A stretch of 64,000 nt of DNA from Corythucha ciliata (Eukaryota; Arthropoda; Insecta; Hemiptera; Tingidae): the NCBI GenBank assembly GCA_038030265.1, contig CM075938.1, forward strand, positions 4,317,009 to 4,381,008. The letters run 5' to 3'. This document shows positions 11,320 to 22,881 of this stretch, in pieces (the stretch's first letter is position 1; each line of letters begins with the position of its first letter). Both the position numbers and the translations under genes were made by a program. The notes beneath the pieces are model-generated. The model searched no databases, was not told the DNA's origin, and was given only the letters and a program-made list of their open reading frames with translations.

Positions 11320-12413
11320 TACACTGAGAGAAAAAATGAGGTTCTCGGCGTTGAAAATACCACCGATCTTCTTCGAGTAACATTCTCCGGTGATGTTCGG
11401 CGACTTTTTGTTCTGTGTAAAACCACTGAGTAAAATTTTGGTAGTTTGCTTCCGAACTTCGTCTTCAATGAGCCTATGTTCGGTCACCTGTGCCTATATG
11501 TTTGGGGCATAGGTTCTCCGGCTTATCTGCAGAAGTTCGGTGGGGCTAGTCCCTTGATATCGGTGCGCAATCAATCATGATCGGAAAATACGCTTCCCTA
11601 GTTCGGCAACCCGTCTATTTGGGCAAATGCCTTGTTTCTCACGTTCGGTGGTATTCAGCATTAGCTCGCCGGTGTTTAGCGTTGAAGTTCGGTATGGCGG
11701 GAAACAGCCACCGAAATTCAGCGAGGGTGGAATGAGTCAGTAGAAAGAGGAATAATGGCCTGTGTTTCACAGTGAAGGTCAAACAAGGAGAAGCATGGCT
11801 CTATAAACTATAGTACACAGTTTAAAATGCTTGTATTACCCTTTATATCGATAAAAGGGTATAAAATATATAGCACAATGTACAAGTAAAAGAGAATAAA
11901 TTACATAATCTGAAAATTAGGCTCACAATAACACGCATTCAATCATGCAGCATCACTATTATAATATTCTTGAAATAAGTTCATCCGTCATGATAGTCAT
12001 GAAGCGCCGTAAAACTCGATAAAAATTAATTACACCGAACTACACCAATCGAAATAATAATTTTAGTACTTCCCAATAACCAATACTTTCTTACGGTCAC
12101 CCAACACACACAATCACCACACTGAACACTGAACTCGTGCTCTCCTCTCCCCAACTCAGTTAGAACTAGAAGCTTCATTCCTTCGTCTCGCTCGCTTGGC
12201 GTGGTTACTCGGCGGATAGCCAACGACGATGGGCTACTTGTCGCTGGCAGAAGTGACCTGTTCCCTTAGACATGAGATTTGTCGCCTTCTTGAATTATGT
12301 AAATTTTATTCGACCGAATCTATTCGATCGAATTTTAAGTCACCGAAGAAATAGTTCAGTGGAGAAGTAATTTCTTCTGCGGTGAATGTTCACCTACGTT
12401 CGGCTATGGGGAC
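11320..12413 (+). repeat. TTCGG/CCGAA motif-rich element (arm 1)
   Basis: It begins ACACTGAGAGAAAAAATG at 11321. Through its length it carries many copies of TTCGG, TTCGGTG, CCGAA and CACCGAA in both orientations, for example around 11340-11720 and 12350-12405. No transposase is recognisable. A 65-66-codon frame near 12026-12223 (-) is kept in both arms but shows no known motif. Its end holds the GGGAC site (12409-12413), the empty counterpart of the BEL insertion site in arm 2. Confidence 0.45.
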
Positions 12414-12824
12414 CGTGCAAAGATAAGAAAAAGAGCGCTCTAGGGGAAGAGCTGTAAGTATAGGTACAATAATGAACGCCGGTACTCATCAAGATTTCAA
12501 TAGAGTTTGGTACGACAACCGAAGAAAATCTCAGATTTAGACAATTTCCTATTATAAAATTCCTCCTAAAGCTATCAACGAGCTTTAGTAATGGAGTGAC
12601 TGTAATGTTAAAATTAATTACAAAGTTATATTAGGGGAAAAGTTCGGAGAAAAATGTTGCTATACCTGAGGTCAGTTCTCTTTTCAAGAAGTATCAAGTA
12701 AGTTCAATGCAGTAATCGCGTAGTGATATTATTATTCCTTGAAATTGGTCAACAAGTATCATATTATTTTCCAGGTAGCCAGAATTTCTCTATCCAGTTT
12801 TGGAAAGTACAGGGCCGTATTCTT

Positions 12825-12941
12825 ATAGTCGTCACTCAAGCTGAGTATTTGCTTAAACGGCTTCAGTCCGGTCGTTCTAATCGTCGTAAGTCGTCTGTTT
12901 TGAAGCGAAATAAGCAAATACTCAGCATAAGTGACGACTAT
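12825..12941. mobile_element. Hairpin MITE, 117 bp (arm 1)
   Basis: Inverted ends ATAGTCGTCACT...GCTGAGTATTTGCTTA pair with the mirror sequence at 12905-12941, with a short GC-richer loop. It has no coding capacity. The same 117-bp element sits at 54216-54332 in the other arm. Confidence 0.7.
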
Positions 12942-13485
12942 GAATGAAGGCCAAATGTTTAAATTAGGAGACCGATGCCTATCTCACACTCACCTCAACC
13001 CTTATAACCCCTGCAAATTTGCCGTCGACTTACCAAATACCCTGCATACATTAGAAACAAAATTGCTAAGCAGAGAAAATCAATCCGAGCTTAATCACTT
13101 GTTCTTGTTGGGGGGGGGGGTGTGAATAAAATAGTTTTGAAGGAAAGGATTAGTAGATTTTATTGGCAGCCCCAATGCTCGAGTTTACAGTTGTTACGTG
13201 AATGAAACAACACGTGAACTCAAAGAACGTGTCATCAAACTCCATCGCACATTGGCATCCCACATGAATAAATATCACTCCGGTTTCGTGGTCAAAGGTG
13301 TCAGAGATAACTGTTGTTGCTGTTGACGTCGAAGGACGAATAAAAGACCCCTTTTCGGAAGCGATGGATTCCAATGACGGGGTGTTAGTGGAGCTTTCGT
13401 GAGATATCCTTCATCTTTTCTCCCAGTCGAGATCCAGGTCGCTTCTTGTACGCCTCAGGGAAGATGGTATAGACATATGATGAGT

Positions 13486-13672
13486 GGTTCAACAACTAAT
13501 CACGATTAACAATGTAAACATCTATATCAGGATTCATGTTGGTCGCTGTTGGCAACTAATCACGATCAAATTGATCTCGTTTAAAGTTGATCGTGATCAG
13601 TTGCCAATAGCGACCCACATGAATTCTGATAAAGTGTTTACATTGTAATCGTGATTAGTTGTTGATCGTGGT
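13486..13672. mobile_element. Foldback MITE (arm 1)
   Basis: A long near-perfect palindrome: left half from AACAACTAATCACGATTAAC, right half ending GTGATTAGTTGTTGATCG, with a shared CATGTTGGTCGC segment in each half. In the other arm it is longer (53344-53636), with extra central and outer sequence. In arm 1 the left outer flank is replaced by unrelated sequence. Confidence 0.75.
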
Positions 13673-13899
13673 TTAAGAAGTTGGTGAAATCGGACCTAGT
13701 GCTCATTAAGCGCTGAACAAGTCTGAAGTTTTGCAACGCAGCCAGTCACTCCAGTTGGCAAGGATTAAGGCAACGCAAAACTTGAGGCATTTTGTGCAGG
13801 TGATCTTATAGCAATGAAACAAATGAAACGAAAGACAAGGAACGTAACTTCCTTGCCATTTCATTTAACATATGCTACATGCGAAAAGAGGGTACTTAC

Positions 13900-14029
13900 T
13901 TCTTGCGGTTGACGGCTTTTATCCATCGCTCTCGCCGCTCCTTCTCGTTGGGTTTATTCAGGGAACGACAACTTTCACGCGACAATTTTCTCGTGCGTTG
14001 TGGCAACCCACAACCGAACTAATTACCAT
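13900..14029 (-). pseudogene. THAP-domain-like exon, disrupted (arm 1)
   Basis: On the minus strand an ATG at 14029 opens VVGCHNARENCRVKV, like the start of a THAP zinc-finger domain. After a frame change it continues NEKERRERWIKAVNRK, matching the THAP helix, and ends at a GTAAGT splice donor (13891-13899). The first THAP cysteine appears as Ser and the frame is broken, so it is probably dead. THAP domains bind DNA and occur in transposases and host regulators. The mirror copy at 53010-53139 has the same breaks. Confidence 0.5.
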
Positions 14030-14357
14030 TGGGAGGAAAATTCAAAAAAATTATTATAAATGAGGAAAAAATGACAATAACGAAAATAAAAATAGTGTCT
14101 TGATTGGAAACACACAAGACTGATTATTTTGTTCCTGTACACAAATCGTAGAGGTCACCGCTAGATGGCGCAGCGCGCACTTTGCACTCCGGTCCCCATC
14201 GGGAGCGGACACGAATGCCTAACCTTCACTGATAAGAGTGAAAATTATAATTTGGTGGGCAGCTTGCTGTGTCTTCGTATAGAGAATTTTAAGAAAAAGT
14301 CATTTTTCTTATTATAAAGTTCCCTCCTGTGACTTTATATAATTATTTTGAAGTGAA

Positions 14358-14450
14358 ATGAACCCCACAAAGCTAAGTTCATACGCTGAAAGCCTTGTCG
14401 ATGCTCTCCGAGACCACGCCAAAATAACTGCACTTGGTGTCGACCCACTT
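14358..14450 (+). CDS. Candidate first coding exon, 31 codons, unknown (arm 1)
   Basis: ATG at 14358 opens PTKLSSYAESLVDALRDHAK...GVDPL and meets GTAAGA at 14451, a good splice donor in phase 0. The same exon in the other arm (52589-52681, minus) differs at residue 2 (Asp for Asn). The THAP-like exon lies about 330 bases upstream in divergent orientation. I do not recognise the peptide. It could be the start of a host gene or of a transposon gene; no downstream exon was identified. Confidence 0.35.
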
Positions 14451-14542
14451 GTAAGAATGTAAGCTCCTTATTTATTGCATTAATGTTAATGGAATTAGTT
14501 TTTCCCCTATTCCTTCGTATTCAGGGGCCTTGGATCTGTCTT

Positions 14543-14700
14543 CCACTGGAAGCGTTTTTGAGCGACGCTACAACGAGCGTTCATCCCATAGGCTCAAATT
14601 GGATGTGACATCGTCCACTGCAGGCTTAGCTGCAGTCAATTCAATTTAAGGCTTTGAGATGTACGCTCGTTGTAGCGCCGCTCGAAAACGCTTCCAGTGG
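14543..14700. mobile_element. Palindromic MITE, 158 bp (arm 1)
   Basis: Both ends carry CCACTGGAAGCGTTTT and continue with near-complementary GAGCG(A/G)CGCTACAACGAGCG. The centre (CTGCAGGCTTAGCTGCAG) is also palindromic. No coding capacity. Mirror copy at 52339-52496 with the same length. Confidence 0.8.
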
Positions 14701-15132
14701 GCGACCGGCCTTATTCAAAGACCTTATAATGGAAGCTTAAGGCTTAAAATTAAGGCAGAGTTATTTGATAGATATTGGGGTCTTTGCTTGAAAGGCCTCC
14801 GCGCTTAAGATGGATAATTCGATAAAGGAAACTTTCAGATTATTTCCCCTGAATAGGGCTTAACGTTCCTTTACAAGTTTGATCGGAGATCGTGGGGTAA
14901 TTGCAATTTTCAAATTTTTGTTCAAAGAATTGATGATTACTCCTCGGATGAACGTCACTTTCCTCCTTTAACATGGACTTCGTCAATTATTTGGTCTTCG
15001 GTGTGAGTGCTTATACGATGGAGCATCACAAGAGCTACAAAACCTTGGAGTCCTACACTAATTTCAAAAGTTCGTAAAATACATCGGACCCATCATAATG
15101 AACAATCTCATTGTTGTCACCGGTAAAGTAAA

Positions 15133-15417
15133 TTAGCATGATGTGATTTCTGTAATTTGACACTTTTCGACGTCTATAGGGTTTAATTGGTTAACCCCCT
15201 TGGTGAAAGGAGGTACATAAACTTCAGCCATGTGACGGTTGACCTGATCATGTATGTGAAAACCACGATCGCCCAGCAGTAAGTCTCCCGGAATTAGTTG
15301 ATCAAGGATGCTGCAATTTTCAGCGATAATTTTTTCACTGGAATGGCCTGCGTATGCTTCGGACATAATCATAACGGATCCTTGAGTAACGATTCGTACA
15401 AGGAATTCAGCAGTCAT
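15133..15417 (-). pseudogene. DDE_4-type transposase fragment (ISL2EU/Harbinger-like), arm 1
   Basis: A 94-codon frame carries VTQGSVMIMSEAYAGHSSEK, LIPGDLLLGDRGFHIHD and YVPPFTKGVNQLN. This matches the middle of DDE superfamily endonuclease 4 transposases, including the second catalytic Asp in GDRGF. The first Asp region and the C-terminal Glu region are absent. The frame runs into a stop before the usual VRIHVER segment. The fragment is probably dead and has an almost identical mirror copy at 51618-51902 (Ala/Glu difference near residue 23). Confidence 0.65.
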
Positions 15418-15820
15418 TGCATGCTTATTATTGGAAATATGTTGGAAGGAGGCTACCTTGTTAGAGGGATTTTGACAAAAAACTTCGAAGCAATCAATAA
15501 ATTAATAAAATCGTGAGATATTTTTAATAAGTAGTTACGCAGAGAGAGTTAACCCGAGGCCACAAAGAGCGATTTGCTAGGAACTTTCGAAAATAATGGA
15601 AATGTCTACGACTCTAAAGGCCTAAAAACCAATAGGATGTCGCGTTATAGTTACACGATTTCTCAAAATTTAAAGCGATTTATTAACTCCGGCGAATGCC
15701 CACCGATCTCCAAATATGAGAAAAACCCAAAATTTACGCGAAATATTAGAAAAACAGCAATACCGGCTATGCATTTCCATTACGATACCACAGTCAATGG
15801 CCCAGCAAGTTAGAATTTGG

Positions 15821-15863
15821 AGGTAATATAACCCAACTCTTATCTCGTGTCCGTTCCCGATAC
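15821..15863 (+). repeat. 43-bp sequence shared with 30063-30105 and 51172-51214
   Basis: An exact 43-base match, beginning AGGTAATATAACCC and ending CGTTCCCGATAC, is found here, in the mirror arm, and alone in the spacer right before a LINE. It may be a transposon terminus or a target preference. Confidence 0.6.
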
Positions 15864-15911
15864 GACCGCAGAACGCTCAACCGCAGAAACATCGGCGTTA
15901 ATTTTACAATA

Positions 15912-16025
15912 TGGCTGCCTTCTTCGGTGAAGATTAACCACCGAAAAATTGGAATTCTCAACTGAACGAATTTTTCGGTGAAGAGTGAGCTGGTTCGGTG
16001 GTGTTTTTTTTTTTTCCTCAGTGTA
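15912..16025 (-). repeat. Second TTCGG/CCGAA element (arm 1)
   Basis: A short stretch holds five TTCGG/CCGAA-type motifs in both orientations and ends TTCCTCAGTGTA. That end is the reverse complement of the ACACTGAGGAAAA start shared with 11320 and 39969. Mirror copy near 51012-51125. Confidence 0.4.
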
Positions 16026-16262
16026 GTTAGAGACTTTTAGGGGCCTCTTGAAGATTTCCGCCCCGGTCCCCGATATAGGTCCACCAGTGACCTCACCTCC
16101 TTTTCAGTTCACGATCCACCAGTGCTCGCCGGTTCGGTACTAAAAACTTCGTGACAACTTGCCTACTTTTCTTTGCGCATCGCGGTGCAGTGCCAACTTG
16201 TCTATTGAAGGACCTGATATTTTTGAATTATTTACTTTTCGTGTTTTTCGCACTATCTGCCG

Positions 16263-16420
16263 TCGAAATCGAATTTTTGAAAAGTATTTTAAATTGTATT
16301 TGTATTTTATTCAAAATACAATTCAAAAATTAATTGTATTTCAGTATTTAAAATACATTTTTGAAAGTATTTTGGGCTTTGTATTTGAAATACATTTTCA
16401 AAGTATTTTGCCCACCCCTG
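16263..16420 (-). mobile_element. hAT-like MITE end rich in GTATTT/AAATAC (arm 1)
   Basis: Read on the minus strand it starts CAGGGGTGGGCAAAATAC, a common hAT-type terminal sequence, and continues with repeated GTATTT/AAATAC palindromes. The distal end is not clear. Mirror copy at 50611-50765. Confidence 0.55.
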
Positions 16421-19400
16421 CACGAAGGGGACAGAGCCCCTTTTCCGAAACTCGACTTTGTCAAGTCGAAAAACAGATATTCGTTTGTAAATTCATTAAC
16501 CATTATTTATGAAAATAGGTATATGACGATGGTCTGATTTTGAGAGGGGCGCCACGCCCATGGGGCTCGGGGGGGTTTTGGACACCCACCCCTCCCGGGC
16601 CAGTCCACAACTGTTGGTGACGCTGGGTTTCTGCCCGGCACTCTTTTATAAATCTGTATTATAATTGTCAACATTTGCCTACTTTATACCAATGATTCCA
16701 ATACATTTCATTTAATGGGAAGCATTCAATTTATCAGCAATTCTTAATGCAGGTCTTTGATCGATGCAACACAGCACACCGGTTGACTCCCTTTGTTAAA
16801 ACCGTGAAATTGATGTTGAGTTCGATAGAAAGGTTCCTCCTATACGAATGTGCCAGGCAAATCATTTTTCTCTCACGACAGATAGCAGAAAACCCTTGAC
16901 TTTTCCTTTCTATCTGTATACAACACGTCAACATAGCGGGATAACCCTTTCTCGAGTCTCCTATTTTACAAAAAACTTTCCGCATTTATAATCATCGTAT
17001 GAAAGGTATTATCGTACGGTTTTCAAAGTTGCTCATATTATGCCGCGACGACACGCGAGACGACACAAAACCATCTGTTTAGCATATACTACACACCCTC
17101 GCGTACTATCTCATACAACCCTCCCCCCTCCTCACCTTCACCACCGCCTCATATTGCGTTTACTTTGCTTCCATCACACACTTGACTCTATTTTAAACGA
17201 TCTAAGGTCACGAGAAGAGAGACAACTCGATAATAAATTTTCTTTCTTCAAAAAAGTGTATTGTTTTCATTCCTCCGCGGGTCGCGTGTACGAAGGGAGT
17301 TTTTCAGCCTTCCGTGACGCTTCGAGAGACCGGATAAAAAAAAAAAAGTTTGATGATGTTACTGTTGTAACGAAATGAGAGAGCGAAACGTGATGAGCAT
17401 GAGGAGTGGAGGATCGCTTGGTGCGGTGACGTCACTCAGGTGAAACAAGGTGGCTATAATGAAATCAATAATGTATTATACGTTTTGAGCAGGACTATAG
17501 GCGGCTGTCTCTGTGGACGTCATAATTTGACGGTGACGCCTTCAAATCCATCAATTTCGTCATGTAAGAAAGGGAGAGGATTTATCGATTTCGTGTAACG
17601 ACGTGGAATTCATGAAATAATGAAAAAAAAAAAAAAAATGAAAGATGAGTGGGGCAAGTTTATCTTTGAGCTAAAAACGATCGCTTTCTCTCATTTTGAT
17701 TATAGAATGGTGTACATAAATTCAGAAAGAGAAATACTTGTATTCACAAAAACCGAGGTGACTCGGCTTCGATATGCGTATTCTGTAAAGTTCAACCACA
17801 TTTCTAACTGACCGCAATCATTAACGCTATTACAGGGATGAAAATACACGTGCTGAAATAGATGGGGTGTAGGAATTCGACAGGGGCTTCTCTCTCTCGC
17901 TTTTTCTTTTTCTGTTGAACAACATGCTCATCAGAATTTCTTGAATTGAGTATATAAATTGAGAAACAAGTAAGGAAAAAGAATGCAATTTATTTCGCTT
18001 CTTTTTTTTTTTTTTTTGCGTGTTTGTTGGTGTCGCGTTACTTGCGACGCTTTGAATCACCCCGCAAAAGAAACACGAAGGAAATTCAAGGTTTTTATTT
18101 TCTCTCTTTCTCGACCCATTCTCACTAATTCGTGACAGATATCGGTCATCATCCATGAAGAGATCCTGCTAAGACTGACATTTTAAGGAATTGCGGGACA
18201 AAAGATGACCAAGGATTTAAGAAAGTGTTTATTTTTGTTTCTTATCAACTTCATCAAGAACAGGTCGGCGTGATTTTTTTTTTTTTTTTAAAGAGATTTC
18301 TTTTTCATACAAAAATTCTGGGGGGGAAATATGGGAAAGAAGCTTGTCCCAGGAGTGACAAGGTCAATTCCCATGCTCAAAAAGTCAACCCATTATTTTG
18401 TATTTTTTTATAAAAATAAATAAATAAAAGGGAAAAATATATCCTTGGTAAAGACAGGGAGGATCCTCCGAGTTAAATTTATCTTCAGGATCGTCGTCAT
18501 GACGAAAAGATAAGGTCATGAAAGTTAAAGATTTTGTTTCTCATTAAAGTCGTGATTCTCGCTGTAAAGTTTATCAATCGTTTCGGCAAAATAGTTTTTC
18601 TTAAACGATGTTAAATATCCGAATAAAAATAAGTGTACACAGTCTAGGGAGGAAAGGGAGAGTCCGGTCAAAGGCTTTTTAATAAGTAGCTACCGCGAGC
18701 GAAACTGGGCAATAAATTGGGAGCCACCGAGCACAGTAGGAGGGCCCCTCACTGTATAACGAAGAAAATAAATTAGAAAAAAAAAATCTAAGCACAAGGA
18801 GAGAAAGATTAAAGTAATATATATTTTTTTGTATTCGACTTGAATTCATTGGTTAAATAGCGAGTTGTAATGTTTTTGGCGAGTTACATATTTTTCGCTC
18901 TTTCAAACGCTCTCCAGAGGGACAAGACTTAACTAGGAGTAAAATTGTACATACATAAAAATTAAATATCACCGCGCACGGGAAATAAATTATTTAAATG
19001 TCTACGGACTAGAAAGCAATTTAATAATTATTGTTTCGTTTGGATACCTCAAGGGATTACGAAAAAAAGGAAGAGCTTGCCGCCTGGAGTTTGCCACCCA
19101 CTTTGGAATTATAATATTTTTTTGTAATCGAGAGTTGTCCCCATCGGGCATTAAAAAAAATCGTGTCATTTTCTTTTTTGATAACCTACATTTTCGACGT
19201 TTTAAAAGAAGAGAAGGAAGAAGAAACGAGATCAGGTTTTTGTAAGCAGATGACTTCTCTCTTCTTCTTAGTCTCTTTATGTTGGCGGCAGGGGCAATTT
19301 AGTGAATCACATCAAAGCGATTTCGGAAGTTTGACTTAGACAATTTGTTTTCTGTTTGGACAATTTTATTATAACTCGCTTGTAAAGGTGGTCCTCCTTC

Positions 19401-20334
19401 TTCACCAGGGCATGATTTAAGGTCCGGTACAAGGTTTATAGCGCAGTTTTAAAGGCGTCATTCACTGAGGGGGGTGCCTGTTTTGATACTGAGAGTCTTA
19501 ATTTTAGAGCAATTTTCGGTTTTTTAAGAGTTATTAAGTTGTAACCTGTAAAGGTTGTAAATTCTGCTCGGCAAGTTTTACATAAGAGCGTTTGTACCCT
19601 TTCCCCAACACTTTGAATTGATTCGTTTTAAACGGAAATATTTCTTTAGGAAGGGTGGAGGAGGGCGCCAGTCTTTTCAGAAAGGACACCAAAAAAAAAA
19701 AAGTATGGCGTTACGAGTCGCCTTCTTGAATCCGTGAGTGCATACGGTTCAGGCCTTGTCAGCTTCTGAGCTTGATACAAAATAAACAATCGAGTCAAAA
19801 TTGAAATGGAACGCTACTAAAGATCAATTATCCGTCATCAATTAACAAGTTTTTTAGAACAAAAACGAATAAAAAAAAGTAGTAAACTTCGTGATTAATT
19901 GCCGGTGGGACATTTTTCACCTTCACAGATTAATTAAAATAGCCCATTATATCCATTTATTTCAATATTTTTAAAGATAATCTTTATTATTGATAAATTC
20001 TATCAATCAGTTTACCTCAAGCGAAATTGATTATTTTCCTCGGCAGACTCGTTCGGCCTTACAAACATAGCGATCAATCATTACACGGCAAGTATAGAAG
20101 AAGTGGAGCGTCTAATTCGTGAAGAATTCAAGTTAGGCAATTTGCATTCCTTCCGATAGGCTGTGCGGGACAAGTCTATTTTTAAAAGTGTGTGTAGGAT
20201 GCAGAAACTTCACTTGGTCACTAAAATCACAAAGAGTTACCATATTAATTATTAAACGTTATTACATTTCATTAAAATATGTACATTATATAAGTTTTAT
20301 TATTATATAAGTTATATATAGAAGTGAAGTCAAG
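16421..20334. other. Non-repetitive arm sequence without recognised gene
   Basis: About 3.9 kb, retained in both arms. Frames at 16734-16985 (-) and 17830-18156 (-) are open in both copies, but this only reflects duplication; no motif is recognised. A perfect CRE-type palindrome TGACGTCA lies at 17427-17434, and homopolymer A/T runs are frequent. It could contain introns or regulatory DNA. Confidence 0.5.
17427..17434. promoter_or_regulatory. CRE-like palindrome TGACGTCA
   Basis: A perfect 8-base CREB/ATF consensus, conserved in the mirror arm at 49596-49603. No transcription start is identified nearby, so function is only possible. Confidence 0.2.
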
Positions 20335-20503
20335 ATGGCGGATCGGGATAGATTGCTTTTATGTGCTCTGTCAGAACGAGTTTTCTGACGGTGATGACGA
20401 ACTTTTTTGTGATGGATTCTGTTCACGTTCGTTTCATTATGGATGTGCGGCACTTTCCAAGCAAGAAAGTAATACGATGGATCATTTGAAGGGGTGTAAG
20501 TGG
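20335..20503 (+). pseudogene. Truncated LINE ORF1 with PHD finger (arm 1)
   Basis: ATG at 20335 starts the same protein as the LINE ORF1 at 46569 (-): MADRDRLLLCAL. A two-base loss then shifts the frame to QNEFSDGDDELFCDGFC...HYGC. Homology stops after GCKW at 20503, where the CR1-like LINE begins, before the last zinc-binding Cys pair. The copy is dead. Confidence 0.8.
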
Positions 20504-21155
20504 ATTTTTTTTGGAATTTAATGGAATTTAATGGAATTTATTATCGAAGAAATACACAGTTACAGTTACCCATGCTCTAGGGGACAATTCACCCTTTGTA
20601 GCTCTGGAATCAACTAAATGCGAACCAAACAACAGGAATAAACATATTTAGAAATGTCACGATAAGGCATCAATAAAAAGTAGTGTCACGATTGATTAAT
20701 AACATGTAAAATAAATAAATAGATTCGGTCGTATGAAATGAAATGAAATTGAAAAAAATATGAAATGAACATAAGTTATAAACGCAGGGTGTGAAAACTA
20801 GGCAGTTTTATCAAAAACAATGTCAATGAAAAAATATAAAAATCAATAAATAAGTAAAAGTATCAATGACTAGTTAAAACAATAAAAATATCACTCTGTA
20901 GATTCAATAAATAACATGTGGTAAGAATGTATAGAAAAAAGCCAATGATTATAATGGTGCAAAATGAGGAATCAGAGGGTATGGGAGACGTAAGAAGATT
21001 GACACGAATAAAAGAGAGAAAAAAAAAACATGCACATTAAATCGAAATATTATTCGCTGCAGAAGGAAGACGTGGGGAAGAAGGCATGACCTGAAACCAA
21101 CAACGAGGGCACCGGGCACATAACAGAAGGTTCTTTCTCACAGAAAATCCCAAAC

Positions 21156-22881
21156 TCAGAGCAAGTTCGACCCAAGAAGCAGCCGGAGGTAATTCTTCCT
21201 AAACACGATAGGGCAATTCATCGATCTCAGTCGAATTGGAATCGAATTCCATATCTTGGCCGCAGTGACCACAAAGCCCCTCTGAAAGGAGGTTGTGCGG
21301 TGGGCCTCCACGACCAAATCCAACCCAGGGGCTCTCGTCACTCGCTGTCTGGTGCTCCCCTTGAACGTGAAGAGTTCGAATAAATACGTAGGCTTCTTGA
21401 CCAAGAAAAGTTTGAAAAGAAAGCACCCCATCATGAATTTTCTCCTTACCGCCGGCTTGAGCCACCCAAGCTTTTCGTAATAAAAGGTTATGGGGCTGTC
21501 ATACGGCAAGTCATAAACAAAACGCACGGCTGCATTGAAAGCACGTTCAATTCTTACATCGTTTTCCACGGAGATGCTGCCATGGAAGACCAGACAGCAG
21601 TAGTCCAAATAAGGCAAAATGAGAGACTTCACCAAGTGTATCCTTGTGCGAATCGGGAGACAATCCTTAACCGCAGAAAGCCTCGCAAGGGTGCCAAACA
21701 CACTACCGCGAACCTTCCTAGAATGGTCAAGCCACGAAAGATGCGGGTCCAGGGTGACCCCCAAATAAGTGATACGATCATGCCAAGGCAGCGAGCCGGA
21801 ACGAAGCCTAAGTTGCGGGAGAACGGGACGAAGTGAATCAACGTTAGCTCTCGACCCCATAAGCATTGATTTGCACTTTTCAAGATTCAGAGACAGATGA
21901 TTGCTGTGAGCCCAATTCACAACAGCTTGGAGGTCCTCCTCAATTAAGTCAACCGCCTGATTAAAGTCGACTGGAGAGAATGAAAAATACAATTTTACAT
22001 CGTCGGCAAACAAATGATAGCGGCAGTACCTTAGGCACCTGGCCAGATCATAATAGGTAAATACAAAACAAAAGAGGGGCAAGAACAGACCCCTGGGGCA
22101 CGCCGCAGGAAACCAGAGAACACTTCGATCGCGAACGCGTATGTGGACAAACAACTACCTGACTTCTATGAGACAGATAAGACTGGAACCATGCGATGAC
22201 ACTCCTAGAAAAGCCCAAATCAGCCATCTTCCTGAGCAAGGTAGAGTGATCAACCCGATCGAAAGCCTTGCTAAAATCTAACAGGACCACCGCCGTCACC
22301 TCTCCCCTATCCATTGCCTGCTAGACATCATGGGTCACCTTCAGGACAGCAGTCTGGGTACTGAAACCACGTCTGAAGCCCGATTGGAGAGAATCAAAGG
22401 CACCCCTAGCCTCCAAAAACTCTGTGACCTGGCCAAAAACGATCCTCTCAAGCAGCTTGGAAACACAGCTTAAGATGGAAATTGGCCGAAAATCTGAAGG
22501 ACCTGCCGACTCCGACACGTCACTGAAGAAGAAACGGTCATCCTCAAACGGAACCTCAGGGACAGAGTCAACTGAAGCAGGCAACCCAGTGCCAACAGAA
22601 GAAAAATGAGAACAGAGAGCGTCAATCGAACAAGGCAGCTCCGGCGTCGGACTCCCAATTTTACCTATCCCAAGAGATTTCAATCTCCGCCAAATCTTTA
22701 CCTGGTCAGATTCCTCAGCTAATAGCCCGTGGAAAAAGTCACGCTTAGCCCGTCTGACCATTGTGACAACACGGTTTCTCGCCGCCTGGTACGCGCACCA
22801 ATCCTGCCGACACCGGTGCCTCCGAAACCGTCTCCTAAGCGCCTCCCTACTCCTAATCTCGGCCCTGATCTCGTCCGTCAT
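21156..22881 (-). pseudogene. CR1-like ORF2 reverse transcriptase region
   Basis: Reading on the minus strand: DFRPISILSCVSKLLERIVF, SGFRRGFSTQTAVL, LLDFSKAFDRVDH, CGVPQGSVLAPLLF, and the catalytic YHLFADDVKLYF. The thumb region follows with NLEKCKSML, ITYLGVTLDPHLSW and a C-terminal part ending near 21156. Breaks are an in-frame TAG at 22321-22323 and a frame change near 22030-22070 between the PQG and FADD motifs. Catalytic motifs are otherwise recognisable. It was a CR1-group polymerase that copied its RNA at nicked target DNA; this copy cannot. Confidence 0.85.

Larger units (their letters stand above)
10679..20503 (+). repeat. Arm 1 of a giant inverted repeat
   Basis: This stretch is the reverse complement of 46402-62684, apart from the BEL/Pao insertion and several small indels. 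Collinear landmarks in opposite orientation are the array (10700/62650), the TTCGG element (11320/62062), hairpin MITE (12825/54332), foldback MITE (13486/53606), THAP exon, palindromic MITE (14543/52496), DDE fragment (15417/51618) and the LINE PHD ORF (20335/46569). Spot alignments by eye show few mismatches. The inner end at 20503 is exactly where the CR1-like LINE begins, and the outer end at 10679 is where the Jockey poly(A) ends. Confidence 0.9.

Noticed and set aside
16734..17378. Frames conserved between the arms at 16734-16985 and 17040-17378 as possible genes
   Set aside because: Conservation reflects recent duplication only; no motif, splice pattern or family was recognised.
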